From an uncultured Bacilli bacterium (GTDB lineage: Bacteria; Bacillota_I; Bacilli_A; RF39; UBA660), in contig CAKOQM010000001.1 of the NCBI GenBank assembly GCA_934101275.1, forward strand, positions 1-64,000: 64,000 bases of DNA, written 5' to 3'. Below are positions 1 to 8,026 of this stretch, one piece after another (position 1 is the first letter of the stretch; each line of letters starts with the position of its first letter). The notes under the pieces are model-generated. The model did no database searches. It saw only the letters and a list, made by a program, of their open reading frames with translations, and was not told the origin of the DNA. The position numbers were made by a program, and so were the translations under genes.

Positions 1-152
1 TTGCTTAAGAAGATATTATATATGTTTCTTAAACTTATTGCACATTAATTGTGCACTTTCAATAAAAATCTACAAAAAATTATCAATACCCAATATGAGC
101 TTAAAAGAATTGGAAAAGGAGAGAAAGCATGATATAATAAGTATAGGATGTG
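1..152. other. AT-rich upstream region with promoter-like box
   Basis: No convincing gene is seen here. A small palindrome, TGCACA-TTAAT-TGTGCA, lies at 39-55. A TATAAT box at 133-138 is too close to the following start codon to be its normal -10 unless the mRNA is nearly leaderless, so its role is unclear. No tRNA or riboswitch pattern was recognised. Confidence 0.3.
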
Positions 153-1328
153 ATGTTGATGATAAGTCCAAAATATAAAGAAATGTATGATGTATTTATA
201 AATCATTACAAAGATAAACATGTTAATCCATGGCATGAAATAAGTGAAGAAGAATTAAATAATATTTATAATAATATTGTTTTTAATCAAGATATAGTTG
301 ATGATTATTCTTTTAATTATTTAATGAACGTTATCATAAAAAAATTAAGCGGAATTCTTGATGCTCATACTCAATATAGCGATATTCAAAGAATACCAAT
401 GAATTTTAAAATATTTGATAATGAAGTACTTGTTAATTATCCAGATAATTTAAAAGGTGCATCTTTGATTTCAATTAACGGAATTGATATTAATATAATA
501 ATAGAGGAATTAGATAATGTAATTACTTATGGTACTGAGGGAAAGAAAAAATATGAAACTGAAAATGCCTTATTTAACAAGAAAAAATTATTTGGCATTC
601 CTTTATTAAGAAATACTGCCACTTTAACTATGAATTTCATAACTACTAATGATAATATGATAACTAGAGAATTTAAAAAAGAAGAAAATTATTCAGAAAA
701 TGAAATGTTCAATCAATTAGAATACAGATACGGAAAACCAGGTACATATTGTATAAATGATAACAAATTAATAATTACTCACTCTTCTGTTCAAAACAGA
801 TTTAAGGAAAATATTGAAGGTATGATAAATGACTTAAACAAATTAGATTTATCAGAAATTGATGAAATAATTGTTGATATTAGAGGTAATACTGGTGGAA
901 ATTCAGCGAATAATAAACCTCTAATGGAATTTTTAAAAAAATCTAATAAAAGATTAATTTGTTTAACAGATTATAGAGTGTTTTCGGGTGGAAGATATGC
1001 TTTATTAAACTTAATAAACTTAGGTGCAACTACTATCGGAACAGGAATTTCAACTCCATTGAATTGCTATGGAAATTCTAATTGGCTAGAGTATAAGAAT
1101 CATTGGTTTTCATCTTCTGAATCTTTTTTAGCACCAAATTTTGGATGGAGTGCTTCAACAAAAGAAGAGTATTCTTCTGAAGTTACAAACGAACTTATTA
1201 CTCCGGTATTCTTTAAACCTGATATATACGTGGAACAAAGTAAAGAAGACTATATAGCAGGAGTTGATACTATTTTAGAATATGCTTTAAATCATATTAA
1301 ATCAAAAGAAAATGGACTATCAATATGA
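153..1328 (+). CDS. S41-family (C-terminal processing protease-like) peptidase, cytoplasmic
   Basis: About 391 aa. The second half shows the S41/tail-specific-protease core: DIRGNTGG near residue 242 and RVFSGGRYA near 277, where the serine of FSGG is the expected nucleophile, followed by the glycine-rich GATTIGTGIS strand. No signal peptide, membrane helix or PDZ domain is evident, so it is more like the small S41 proteins of Firmicutes than CtpA. The start is uncertain: GTG 150, ATG 153 and ATG 159 are all in frame behind a weak AGGA. It opens an accessory patch whose next two genes are broken. Substrate is unknown. Confidence 0.7.
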   Translation: MLMISPKYKEMYDVFINHYKDKHVNPWHEISEEELNNIYNNIVFNQDIVDDYSFNYLMNVIIKKLSGILDAHTQYSDIQRIPMNFKIFDNEVLVNYPDNLKGASLISINGIDINIIIEELDNVITYGTEGKKKYETENALFNKKKLFGIPLLRNTATLTMNFITTNDNMITREFKKEENYSENEMFNQLEYRYGKPGTYCINDNKLIITHSSVQNRFKENIEGMINDLNKLDLSEIDEIIVDIRGNTGGNSANNKPLMEFLKKSNKRLICLTDYRVFSGGRYALLNLINLGATTIGTGISTPLNCYGNSNWLEYKNHWFSSSESFLAPNFGWSASTKEEYSSEVTNELITPVFFKPDIYVEQSKEDYIAGVDTILEYALNHIKSKENGLSI

Positions 1329-1369
1329 TGGTTTTTTTCTTTGCTAAAATTCATATGCATAAACGCTAG

Positions 1370-1945
1370 TCTCCACACGGAGATTATGATCATGTTGGCG
1401 AGCCACTTTCTTTACTAGATTATATTAAAGTTAAAAAAGTCTTTTTTAACTGTGGAAATTATAATGATTTAGAAAAAGAAATACTAAAAAAACTGAAAGA
1501 AAAGAACGTGAAGTTTGATACATGTCCTTTAAAAATTGATGTACCCACCACAACTTTACAGTTTTTAAACACCAATACTTATGATAACGAAAATGACAAT
1601 AGTAGTGTTATCTATTTAAACTATGCTCATTATAAATTTTTGTTTATGGGGGATGCCTCTTTAAAAAGAGAAAAGGACATTTTGAAAAGTTATCAACTAA
1701 GTTATATTGATTTTCTTAAAGTGGGCCATCATGGATCTGATACAAGTAGTAGTAAGGAATTTATAGAATCTATAAATCCTAAATATAGTATCATAAGTGC
1801 TGGAAAAAACAATCGTTATGGTCACCCGAAAGATAGTACTTTAAATGTATTAAGTAACTGTAAGATTTATAGAACGGATTTAGATGGTAGTATTGAAATT
1901 ATATTAGATAAAAAGGGCTATCAAATAAGAACTTATTCCCCTTAA
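1370..1945 (+). pseudogene. 5'-truncated ComEC/Rec2-type metallo-beta-lactamase domain
   Basis: The frame from 1370 encodes SPHGDYDHVGE (the HxDxDH metal motif), later GDAS, then GHHGSDTSSS and RYGHPKDST, which are the signature blocks of the ComEC C-terminal and stand-alone MBL domain. An in-frame TAG lies at 1367-1369, immediately before the first motif, and the N-terminal strands (about 60-70 residues) are missing. The only in-frame start of any quality is GTG 1508, which would leave out the first metal motif. I therefore call it a remnant. It could have come from a nuclease- or competence-type MBL gene that lost its 5' end when the S41 gene arrived. Confidence 0.75.
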
Positions 1946-1993
1946 AAAATAATAAATTGATATAATATTAGAAAGAAATTTGGAGGTGAAAGA

Positions 1994-2528
1994 ATGAAAG
2001 TTATTTTTTTTAGACTTTGATGGTGTCATTAATAACTGGTACGAATTTGAAGGCGTATCTTTAGAAAATGCTAAAATATTAAGACAAATCATAATGAGAA
2101 CAGACGCTAAGATCGTCGTAACTTCATCAAACAAATATAGTTTACAAAGAAATAATAATTCTTCTTACGTTACTTCTAATTTTTATAGGAAGTATGTGAA
2201 ACCTTTAAACGAGTTTGGTATTGAAATATATGATCTAACTCCTTGTGTTGAATATAACCGAACTTTGGAAATTAAAAAATATTTGGATGAGCATGAAGTA
2301 GAAGCGTATGTTATTATAGATGATGATTTGATTGGTGAAGAGTTACAAAGTCATCAAGTATTTTTAGATCTATATAAAGGATTGCAATTAGAGCATATAA
2401 ATCCTATTATGGAAATATTAAATGGCCATTTAGGCTTTTATCCTAGTGATTTTAATTTAAAAGAATCGTCAGAGGAAAAATTAGTGAGGATTTCAAAATA
2501 TTATCATTCTATAAAGAAAGATAATTAA
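1994..2528 (+). pseudogene. HAD-like hydrolase (SAK/RNA-repair type), frameshifted in a poly-T run
   Basis: GGAGGTG at 1983-1989 precedes ATG 1994, but the reading MKVIFFRL stops at once. Removing one T from the run of eight restores MKVIFLDFDGVINNWYEFEG, with the HAD motif I DFDGV, which joins without a gap to the 144-residue frame that continues to 2528 (VVTSSNKYSL as motif II; IIDDDLIGEE as motif IV-like acids). The protein would be about 177 aa. It resembles small HAD domains of the Swiss-army-knife RNA-repair class. The lesion is a single homopolymer indel, so it may be a true pseudogene, a slippage-controlled gene, or a sequencing error. Confidence 0.8.
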
Positions 2529-2619
2529 GATAAAAATAATCATTTAACATTCAAAATTAAAGTACTTTTTAATTGGCCGTTTTTCTGTTATAATAAATAA
2601 GTAGATAGGATGATTGATT

Positions 2620-3561
2620 ATGGCTAAAAGAAAAAAGAAAGAACCTATTATTATTGATCCAACTCCGTTAAATGCAACAACAATAGGAAGTTTAGAAACG
2701 AAAGAAAATGGACCTTTTGTGGCTATTATATGGGTGGGCTTTTTAATCGTATGTATTATTTTATTACCTTATATGGCAGATTATGTTAAAAATTATCAAA
2801 ATAATCAGATTACAGATACTCCTGTTAAAAAACCAGATAATACCTCTAAAGATAATAATGGTGGCATTACCAAAGAAGATACTCTTTATAACTATGAGGA
2901 TAATTTAGAAATTATAGAAAATCAATTTACCCTTAGTGATTTTAAAATTCTTAATAATAAATTGACTTTTAAAGTAACAAATAATGGTGGTGATGTCGAT
3001 TACTTTAAGAAACATAATTATTTTATTGAATTATTCGATGCTGATAAGACGCTTTTACAAAGAATTAAATTTGATGGCGTAACGATTAACAAATCAAGAA
3101 ACTTTAGCTTTGATATCACCGTTAAAACGTTAAATAAAATTTCTTTTGTGGAAAAAGCTACAACAGATTATCCTAGTGTTTCTTTAAATAAAGCAGGCGA
3201 CGTACCAACTCTTACTTGTCAAAATAAAACATTAAAAATTATGTATAGTTTTAGCGACGACGAGAAAAACTTATTAAAAGCTTTGGAAACGAATTATTCT
3301 TATGATTCAACGAATAATGATTATGAACAAATGCTTGGACGTTATGAAACGTATGCTTCAAGTTATAACTTACTTGGAGGTGTTAAGGCAAGCCTTATTC
3401 CTATAAGCACTGGTTTTACATTTAAAACAACTATTGATTTGACAACTGTTTTAAGTGCCACTTATACAAGCACTTTCACAGATAAATATTATTATCCTTT
3501 GGATACAGAAGCCAAAATCGTGGCTTTCGAACTAGAAACAAGTGGATTTACCTGTGAATAA
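2620..3561 (+). CDS. Membrane-anchored extracytoplasmic protein of unknown function
   Basis: 313 aa from ATG 2620 (AGGA at 2607-2610); an upstream in-frame TTG at 2614 is less likely. The N-terminus is cytoplasmic and lysine-rich (MAKRKKKEP), one transmembrane helix spans about residues 30-52, and a low-complexity N/D/K/T linker leads to an external beta-rich domain ending in SGFTCE. Two or three cysteines are widely spaced. I do not recognise the family. The gene stands alone before scpA and is closed by a hairpin terminator. Confidence 0.7.
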   Translation: MAKRKKKEPIIIDPTPLNATTIGSLETKENGPFVAIIWVGFLIVCIILLPYMADYVKNYQNNQITDTPVKKPDNTSKDNNGGITKEDTLYNYEDNLEIIENQFTLSDFKILNNKLTFKVTNNGGDVDYFKKHNYFIELFDADKTLLQRIKFDGVTINKSRNFSFDITVKTLNKISFVEKATTDYPSVSLNKAGDVPTLTCQNKTLKIMYSFSDDEKNLLKALETNYSYDSTNNDYEQMLGRYETYASSYNLLGGVKASLIPISTGFTFKTTIDLTTVLSATYTSTFTDKYYYPLDTEAKIVAFELETSGFTCE

Positions 3562-3579
3562 GGCATTTATGCCTTTTTC
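3560..3579 (+). terminator. Rho-independent terminator
   Basis: AAGGCA-TTTA-TGCCTT followed by a T run directly after the stop codon of the membrane-anchored protein. Confidence 0.6.
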
Positions 3580-3620
3580 TTTGACCTTTTTTTTGATACA
3601 ATTACGTAGGGATGGTAAGC

Positions 3621-4343
3621 ATGAACTATGAAATTCATCTAGAAAATTTTGATGGACCGATGGATTTACTTTTGCATTTTGTAAAAGAAACAAAATTAGA
3701 TATTTATGAGATCAATATGAGTTCTATTATAGAAAACTATTTAAATTATATAAACTCTTTGAAAGTGTTAAATATTGATATTGGTAGTGATTTTCTTTTA
3801 ATGGCGTCTTCTTTACTTCACTTGAAAAGCAAAATGCTTATTGGTAAAACAATGCCAGAAGAAGAGACGGAAGATGAGTTTAATATCACCAGCGAAGAGG
3901 ATTTAAAAAAGAAAATTATAGAATATGAAAAGTATAAAAAAGTTATTTCTAAATTGCAGAGTTTAGAAGACAAGCGAAAAGAAGTTTTTACAAAATGTCC
4001 TGAAAATGCTCAAGACTATCAAGTAAAACCTGAACTTATTAATGAGGGGTTGACACTTGATGATTTAAAAAATGCTTTATTAAATGTTCAAAAAAGACAA
4101 CATTACAAAGAACCTGTCGAAACAAAAATTACAAGAAAAGAAATAAGTGTTCAAAAACAAATGAGTCGCATAAGACAAGTTTTATTAATAAGAAAAAAAA
4201 TGCTTTTTGAAGAATTTTTTGATAATTTTTCTAAGGATTACGTGATTGCTACTTTTTTGGCTATACTAGAAATGACAAAGAAAAATGAAGTTGTTATAAG
4301 GCAAACAAGTAATTTTGATTCTATTGAAGTGGAGATGATTTAA
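3621..4343 (+). CDS. scpA: Segregation and condensation protein A
   Basis: ScpA is the kleisin subunit of the SMC-ScpAB condensin, which bridges SMC heads during chromosome compaction and segregation. The N-terminus YEIHLENFDGPMDLLLHFV matches the family's start almost word for word, followed by LDIYEI and the SSLLHLKSKML helix; the C-terminal winged-helix region ends in IRQTSNFDSIEVEMI. The 240-aa length is normal. I chose ATG 3621 because GTAGGG at 3606-3611 is correctly spaced for it and almost touches the alternative ATG 3612. One base separates the stop from scpB, so the two are co-translated. Confidence 0.96.
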   Translation: MNYEIHLENFDGPMDLLLHFVKETKLDIYEINMSSIIENYLNYINSLKVLNIDIGSDFLLMASSLLHLKSKMLIGKTMPEEETEDEFNITSEEDLKKKIIEYEKYKKVISKLQSLEDKRKEVFTKCPENAQDYQVKPELINEGLTLDDLKNALLNVQKRQHYKEPVETKITRKEISVQKQMSRIRQVLLIRKKMLFEEFFDNFSKDYVIATFLAILEMTKKNEVVIRQTSNFDSIEVEMI

Positions 4344-4344
4344 C

Positions 4345-4911
4345 ATGGAAAAAGAAGGTATTTTAGAAGGTATTTTATTTGTTCAAGGTAACGAAGGTAT
4401 TACTTTGGAGTCAATTTGTAAAATTATGGAAATTGACAAAAATGAAGCTAAAGAACTTTTGCTACGTTTGAAAAATCACTATGAAGAAAAAAATCGTGGT
4501 TTAAGAATTCGTTTTTTAGGTAATGCTTTTAAACTGACAACAAAAGAAGAACATAAAATATATTATCAACGCCTTTTTACAGTTCCAGAAAATAGAGAGT
4601 TAAGTCCTCAAGCTTTAGAAGTATTGGCTATTATTGCTTACAACGAACCGATTACCCGAATAGAGATTGATGAATTAAGAGGGCTTTCTTCTGATTATAC
4701 AATAAGAAAATTATTAGCTAAGGGACTTATTAAAGAAGCTGGTAAAAGTACGATGCCAGGGCGTCCTAATTTATATAAAACAACTCATGAATTTTTAGAT
4801 TATTTTGGAATGGCTTCTTTAGAAGATTTACCTAAATTAGAAGAAAAAGAAGAACCAAAAGAGGAAACTGAACTTTTCACGTCTATTTATAAAGAAGAGA
4901 CTTTAGTTTGA
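4345..4911 (+). CDS. scpB: Segregation and condensation protein B
   Basis: 188 aa. ScpB dimers bind ScpA and regulate SMC ATPase activity. Two winged-helix domains are visible: ILEGILFVQGNEGIT at the start, and the conserved SPQALEVLAIIAYNEPITR and GLIKEAGKSTMPGRPNLYKTT in the second half, a near-perfect match to the family signature. It ends in an acidic tail. It follows scpA after a single base and is the last gene before tRNA-Leu. Confidence 0.97.
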   Translation: MEKEGILEGILFVQGNEGITLESICKIMEIDKNEAKELLLRLKNHYEEKNRGLRIRFLGNAFKLTTKEEHKIYYQRLFTVPENRELSPQALEVLAIIAYNEPITRIEIDELRGLSSDYTIRKLLAKGLIKEAGKSTMPGRPNLYKTTHEFLDYFGMASLEDLPKLEEKEEPKEETELFTSIYKEETLV

Positions 4912-4969
4912 TTTTGTTTTAAAAGGACTAGTAATTACAAAAAAAGTTTGATATACTTTTCTTGTATTT

Positions 4970-5057
4970 GCTCGCATGGTGAAATTGGTAGACACGACAG
5001 ACTCAAAATCTGTTTTCCTTAAAAGAAGTCCCGGTTCAAGTCCGGGTGCGAGCACCA
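4970..5057 (+). tRNA. tRNA-Leu (anticodon CAA)
   Basis: The 7-bp acceptor stem is GCTCGCA/TGCGAGC with discriminator A and an encoded CCA. The anticodon stem ACAGA/TCTGT encloses CTCAAAA (anticodon CAA, reads UUG). The long class-II variable arm is followed by a T arm CCCGG-TTCAAGT-CCGGG. The extended variable arm and the GGTAGACACGA D-loop are typical of tRNA-Leu. Confidence 0.97.
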
Positions 5058-5071
5058 ATTAAAAAATGAAG

Positions 5072-5095
5072 CTAACAAAGAGTGTTAGTTTTTTT
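5072..5095 (+). terminator. Terminator of tRNA-Leu
   Basis: CTAACA-AAGAG-TGTTAG stem followed by seven T. Confidence 0.8.
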
Positions 5096-5177
5096 ATGCT
5101 AAATTTTATCTTTTCACTTTGAACTAGTTTTCAAAACAAAAAAATTATGATATTATTATTACGTTGGATGTGAGAGT

Positions 5178-5255
5178 ATGAGACAGACAAAACTTCTAAA
5201 AATCTTATCTATTTTTGAATTTGTGGAAGTATTGTCTTCTTTTTACTTGTCCTAA
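5178..5255 (+). CDS. Possible 25-aa leader peptide upstream of rnr
   Basis: ATG 5178 opens MRQTKLLKILSIFEFVEVLS, ending after 25 residues at TAA 5253-5255. The stop codon abuts a strong terminator hairpin (5254-5281) that separates it from rnr. Only a weak purine-rich GTGAGAG precedes it, so translation is unproven. SecG often occupies this position in relatives, but this peptide does not look like SecG. The arrangement of short ORF, hairpin and T run before a long gene has the shape of a transcription attenuator. Confidence 0.35.
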   Translation: MRQTKLLKILSIFEFVEVLSSFYLS

Positions 5256-5281
5256 AGTACTCATAAAATGAGTGCTTTTTT
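5254..5281 (+). terminator. Terminator or attenuator hairpin in front of rnr
   Basis: An 11-bp stem, AAAGTACTCAT-AAA-ATGAGTGCTTT (one G-U pair), runs into a T stretch that ends about 18 nt before the rnr start. It either terminates an upstream transcript or attenuates read-through into rnr; no obvious promoter lies between it and rnr. Confidence 0.75.
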
Positions 5282-5298
5282 ATGTGGGAGGAAGAAAA

Positions 5299-7422
5299 AT
5301 GGAAAAGAAAAACATAGATGGAAAAATTATAAAAGTGTTATCACACTGTCAATTAAGAATTAAAAAATTAAATAATTATTTTGGATGTTACAGTAAAAAT
5401 GATAAATTATATTTAGAAAATGTTTTAATGAAAATGCAACTTGAAGGGCTCATTTATAATGATGATGGCGTTTATAAATTGTTTCCTAAACATTATAAAG
5501 TTGTCTCATTAGAACAAATGATGTATAAGAAAATAGAAAAAAAGGCTTGTTTTAAAAATGATAAGAATGTACTGATTCCTATTGAATCTAAAAATTTAAA
5601 TGGCGCTATGGTGGGAGATATTGTTGTTTTAGATGAAAAAAGACGACAGGTAAAAAAGATATTAAAACGTAAGATTTCGAACATTCATTGTGAGGTTATC
5701 TTAGAAGACGGTTTAAAAAAACTTAAACCTCTACGTATTTTAGGAGATGATCATCTTCAAGTAAGGATATCTTATAAAGATATGAAACATCTTGTTGTTG
5801 GAGATATTGTACTCGTTTCTTTAACGAATGAAAAATATGATTCTTTTTATGAAGCTAATATGATCGAAAAAATAGGCCATAAAGATGATCCTGATCTTGC
5901 ATTAAATATTATTGCCTCTAATCATGGGTTTAAGCTTTCACATTCAAAAGAAGCTCTTACAGAGGCCAAAGAGCTACCAACCAAAGTAACTCCAAGCGAT
6001 CTTGTCGGTCGTGTTGATTTAAGGAAAGAAGAAATTTTCACCATTGACGGCATTTACACAAAAGATATGGATGACGCGGTAGGCCTAAAAAAACTTTCGA
6101 ATGGTGATTATGAACTGACAGTTTCTATTGCAGATGTTAGTCATTATATAAAACCAGGAAGTGCTCTTTGGAGGGAAGCTGCGGCAAGAAGTACCTCTTT
6201 ATATATGGTAAATTCTGTTATTCCTATGTTTCCACATATTCTTTCAAATGGTATTTGTTCTTTAAATGAAAAGGAAGATCGTTTGGCACTCACTTGTTTT
6301 ATCAAACTAAATTCTAAAGGAAAGATTTTAAACTATCATGTTCTTCCAACTGTTATTAATTCAAAGAAAAAAATGAATTATACCGATGTGGAGAAGGTTT
6401 TAAATGGCGAAAAAGTAACAGGCTATGAGGACTATGAAAATACATTAAAAACGATGTATGAACTTTCTAAAATATTAAAAGAAAAACGAGATGCTTTACC
6501 ATTTTTATCAGGGGATATTTCCTATACTTTTGATGAAAATAAAAAAATAATTGATTTTAACCGTCAAAAAAATAATGAAGCAATGGGCATCATCGAGGAA
6601 TTTATGATTTTAGCTAATGTATGTATGGCTAAATATTCTACTTTTCTTGGCATGCCAACACCTTATCGTATTCATGAAAAACCTGATGAGTATAAAATCG
6701 ATGAACTTTTTGAGACTTTAGCTAAAAGTGGATATCCTATTTCAGATTGTAAAAGTCAAAGTCTTTATTTAACACTTCATATGATTTTAGATAAATATAA
6801 AGATAGTTTAGATTATAATTATATATCAAGTTTAATCTTAAAAAGCATGAAAAGAGCCAAATATAGTTCTTATAATGAAGGACACTACGCCTTAAAAGAA
6901 CCTTATTATGCCCATTTTACGAGCCCGATCAGAAGATTTCCAGATTTACTCCTCCATTATCAAATTCATACGGTTTTAGAAAATCAATATCCTGTAAAAT
7001 GTATAAAAGAAGGTCAAATGGAAGAATTATGCGTGCATGCTAGTTTTATGGAACAATCCGCGGATGCTGCCGAAAAAGAAGCTGATGAATATACTCTTTT
7101 AAAATACATGCAACGACATCCCGAAAGACTTTATCAAGGCTATATTAAAGAACTTGGGGATAATTACATACATGTTTTAACCAACGAGGGTATTAAAGGT
7201 CGGATTCCTTATCATTGTTTACCAGATAACCTTATTATTTCACAGGAAAAGGGGGTCATATATTTCCACAAAGAGCCTTATTTAAAAGTAGGACACGTTT
7301 GTTTATTTAAACTGCTTAATGTTGATTGGTCTTCTAATGAAGTTACCTTTGATATTGAAAAAAATTTATCGATACGTACGTTTAATAAAGATTACAGCCG
7401 CGTTTTAAAAAGAATCCCTTAA
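5299..7422 (+). CDS. rnr: Ribonuclease R (3'-5' exoribonuclease)
   Basis: 707 aa from ATG 5299, which has GGGAGGAAG at a good distance. RNase R degrades structured RNA and takes part in tmRNA-linked mRNA decay. The RNB catalytic block is clear (FTIDGIYTKDMDDAVGL near residue 250, with the Mg-binding aspartates), as are EEFMILANV, HYALKEPYYAHFTSPIRRFPDLL and a C-terminal S1 domain (YQGYIKELGDNYIHV). A winged-helix N-terminus and two cold-shock-like domains fill the first 230 residues. smpB, often adjacent, is not here. A hairpin in the leader may control it. Confidence 0.95.
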   Translation: MEKKNIDGKIIKVLSHCQLRIKKLNNYFGCYSKNDKLYLENVLMKMQLEGLIYNDDGVYKLFPKHYKVVSLEQMMYKKIEKKACFKNDKNVLIPIESKNLNGAMVGDIVVLDEKRRQVKKILKRKISNIHCEVILEDGLKKLKPLRILGDDHLQVRISYKDMKHLVVGDIVLVSLTNEKYDSFYEANMIEKIGHKDDPDLALNIIASNHGFKLSHSKEALTEAKELPTKVTPSDLVGRVDLRKEEIFTIDGIYTKDMDDAVGLKKLSNGDYELTVSIADVSHYIKPGSALWREAAARSTSLYMVNSVIPMFPHILSNGICSLNEKEDRLALTCFIKLNSKGKILNYHVLPTVINSKKKMNYTDVEKVLNGEKVTGYEDYENTLKTMYELSKILKEKRDALPFLSGDISYTFDENKKIIDFNRQKNNEAMGIIEEFMILANVCMAKYSTFLGMPTPYRIHEKPDEYKIDELFETLAKSGYPISDCKSQSLYLTLHMILDKYKDSLDYNYISSLILKSMKRAKYSSYNEGHYALKEPYYAHFTSPIRRFPDLLLHYQIHTVLENQYPVKCIKEGQMEELCVHASFMEQSADAAEKEADEYTLLKYMQRHPERLYQGYIKELGDNYIHVLTNEGIKGRIPYHCLPDNLIISQEKGVIYFHKEPYLKVGHVCLFKLLNVDWSSNEVTFDIEKNLSIRTFNKDYSRVLKRIP

Positions 7423-7443
7423 AAAAGCTTTTAGGCTTTTTTC
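7421..7443 (+). terminator. Terminator of rnr
   Basis: AAAAAAGC-TTTTAG-GCTTTTTT hairpin ending in T residues at the rnr stop codon. Confidence 0.75.
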
Positions 7444-7478
7444 TTTATGAAATCTTGATGAAAATAATTGTAAGGGTG

Positions 7479-7507
7479 TTGACAAATATGCTAAATGAGC
7501 ATAAACT
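7479..7507 (+). promoter_or_regulatory. marR-ABC promoter with a palindromic operator
   Basis: TTGACA (7479-7484), a 17-bp spacer and TAAACT (7502-7507). A perfect inverted repeat ATGCT-AAATG-AGCAT (7488-7502) fills the spacer. A MarR-family gene starts 38 bp downstream, so autorepression by that protein is the simple reading; release by a substrate of the exporter would then induce all three genes. Confidence 0.75.
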
Positions 7508-7544
7508 GTTTTGGTAAGGCAACTTACAAAGTAGGTGAATTGTT

Positions 7545-8000
7545 GTGAAAAATAAAAGTATATTACATGAAATGAAAGTGTTAGATCATTTAATAATCCG
7601 AAATTTATTTTTAGAAAAACCTGAATATTTAAAAGAAGCTCCGACACTTACTCAAGTGCAAATTCTGGGACATTTAATGAAAAATGAAAATAAAGAAGTT
7701 TATCAAAATGATTTAGAAAGCGTTTTGAATTTAAGAAGAGCCACTGTTTCTGGGGTTTTAAAGACAATGGAAAAAAAAGGTTTAATTAAAAGAGAAACGG
7801 CTTTAAAAGATGCAAGAACCAAAAGGATTATTTTAAATGAAGATGTTAAGAAAAAATGTGATAGACAAAAAAATCGTTTTCATGATTTTGAAGAAATATT
7901 AAAAAAAGATATTTCGGAAAATGATTTAGAAACTTTTTTTAATGTTTTAAATCAAATGCAACAAAATATAAAAATTTTAGATTCATCAAAATGTAAATAG
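7545..8000 (+). CDS. MarR-family transcriptional regulator
   Basis: 151 aa from GTG 7545 behind TAGGTG. The winged-helix DNA-binding core is visible: LTQVQILGHLMKNENKEVYQ, then LESVLNLRRATVSGVLKTMEKKGLIKRE (recognition helix) and the wing DARTKRIILNE. The flanking helices form the dimer interface in this family. It is followed after 26 bp by a heterodimeric ABC exporter and preceded by its own palindromic operator, the usual layout of a drug-responsive MarR-ABC operon. The inducer is unknown. Confidence 0.9.
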   Translation: MKNKSILHEMKVLDHLIIRNLFLEKPEYLKEAPTLTQVQILGHLMKNENKEVYQNDLESVLNLRRATVSGVLKTMEKKGLIKRETALKDARTKRIILNEDVKKKCDRQKNRFHDFEEILKKDISENDLETFFNVLNQMQQNIKILDSSKCK

Positions 8001-8026
8001 GACCTTAAAAAGGAAAGGAAAGAAAA

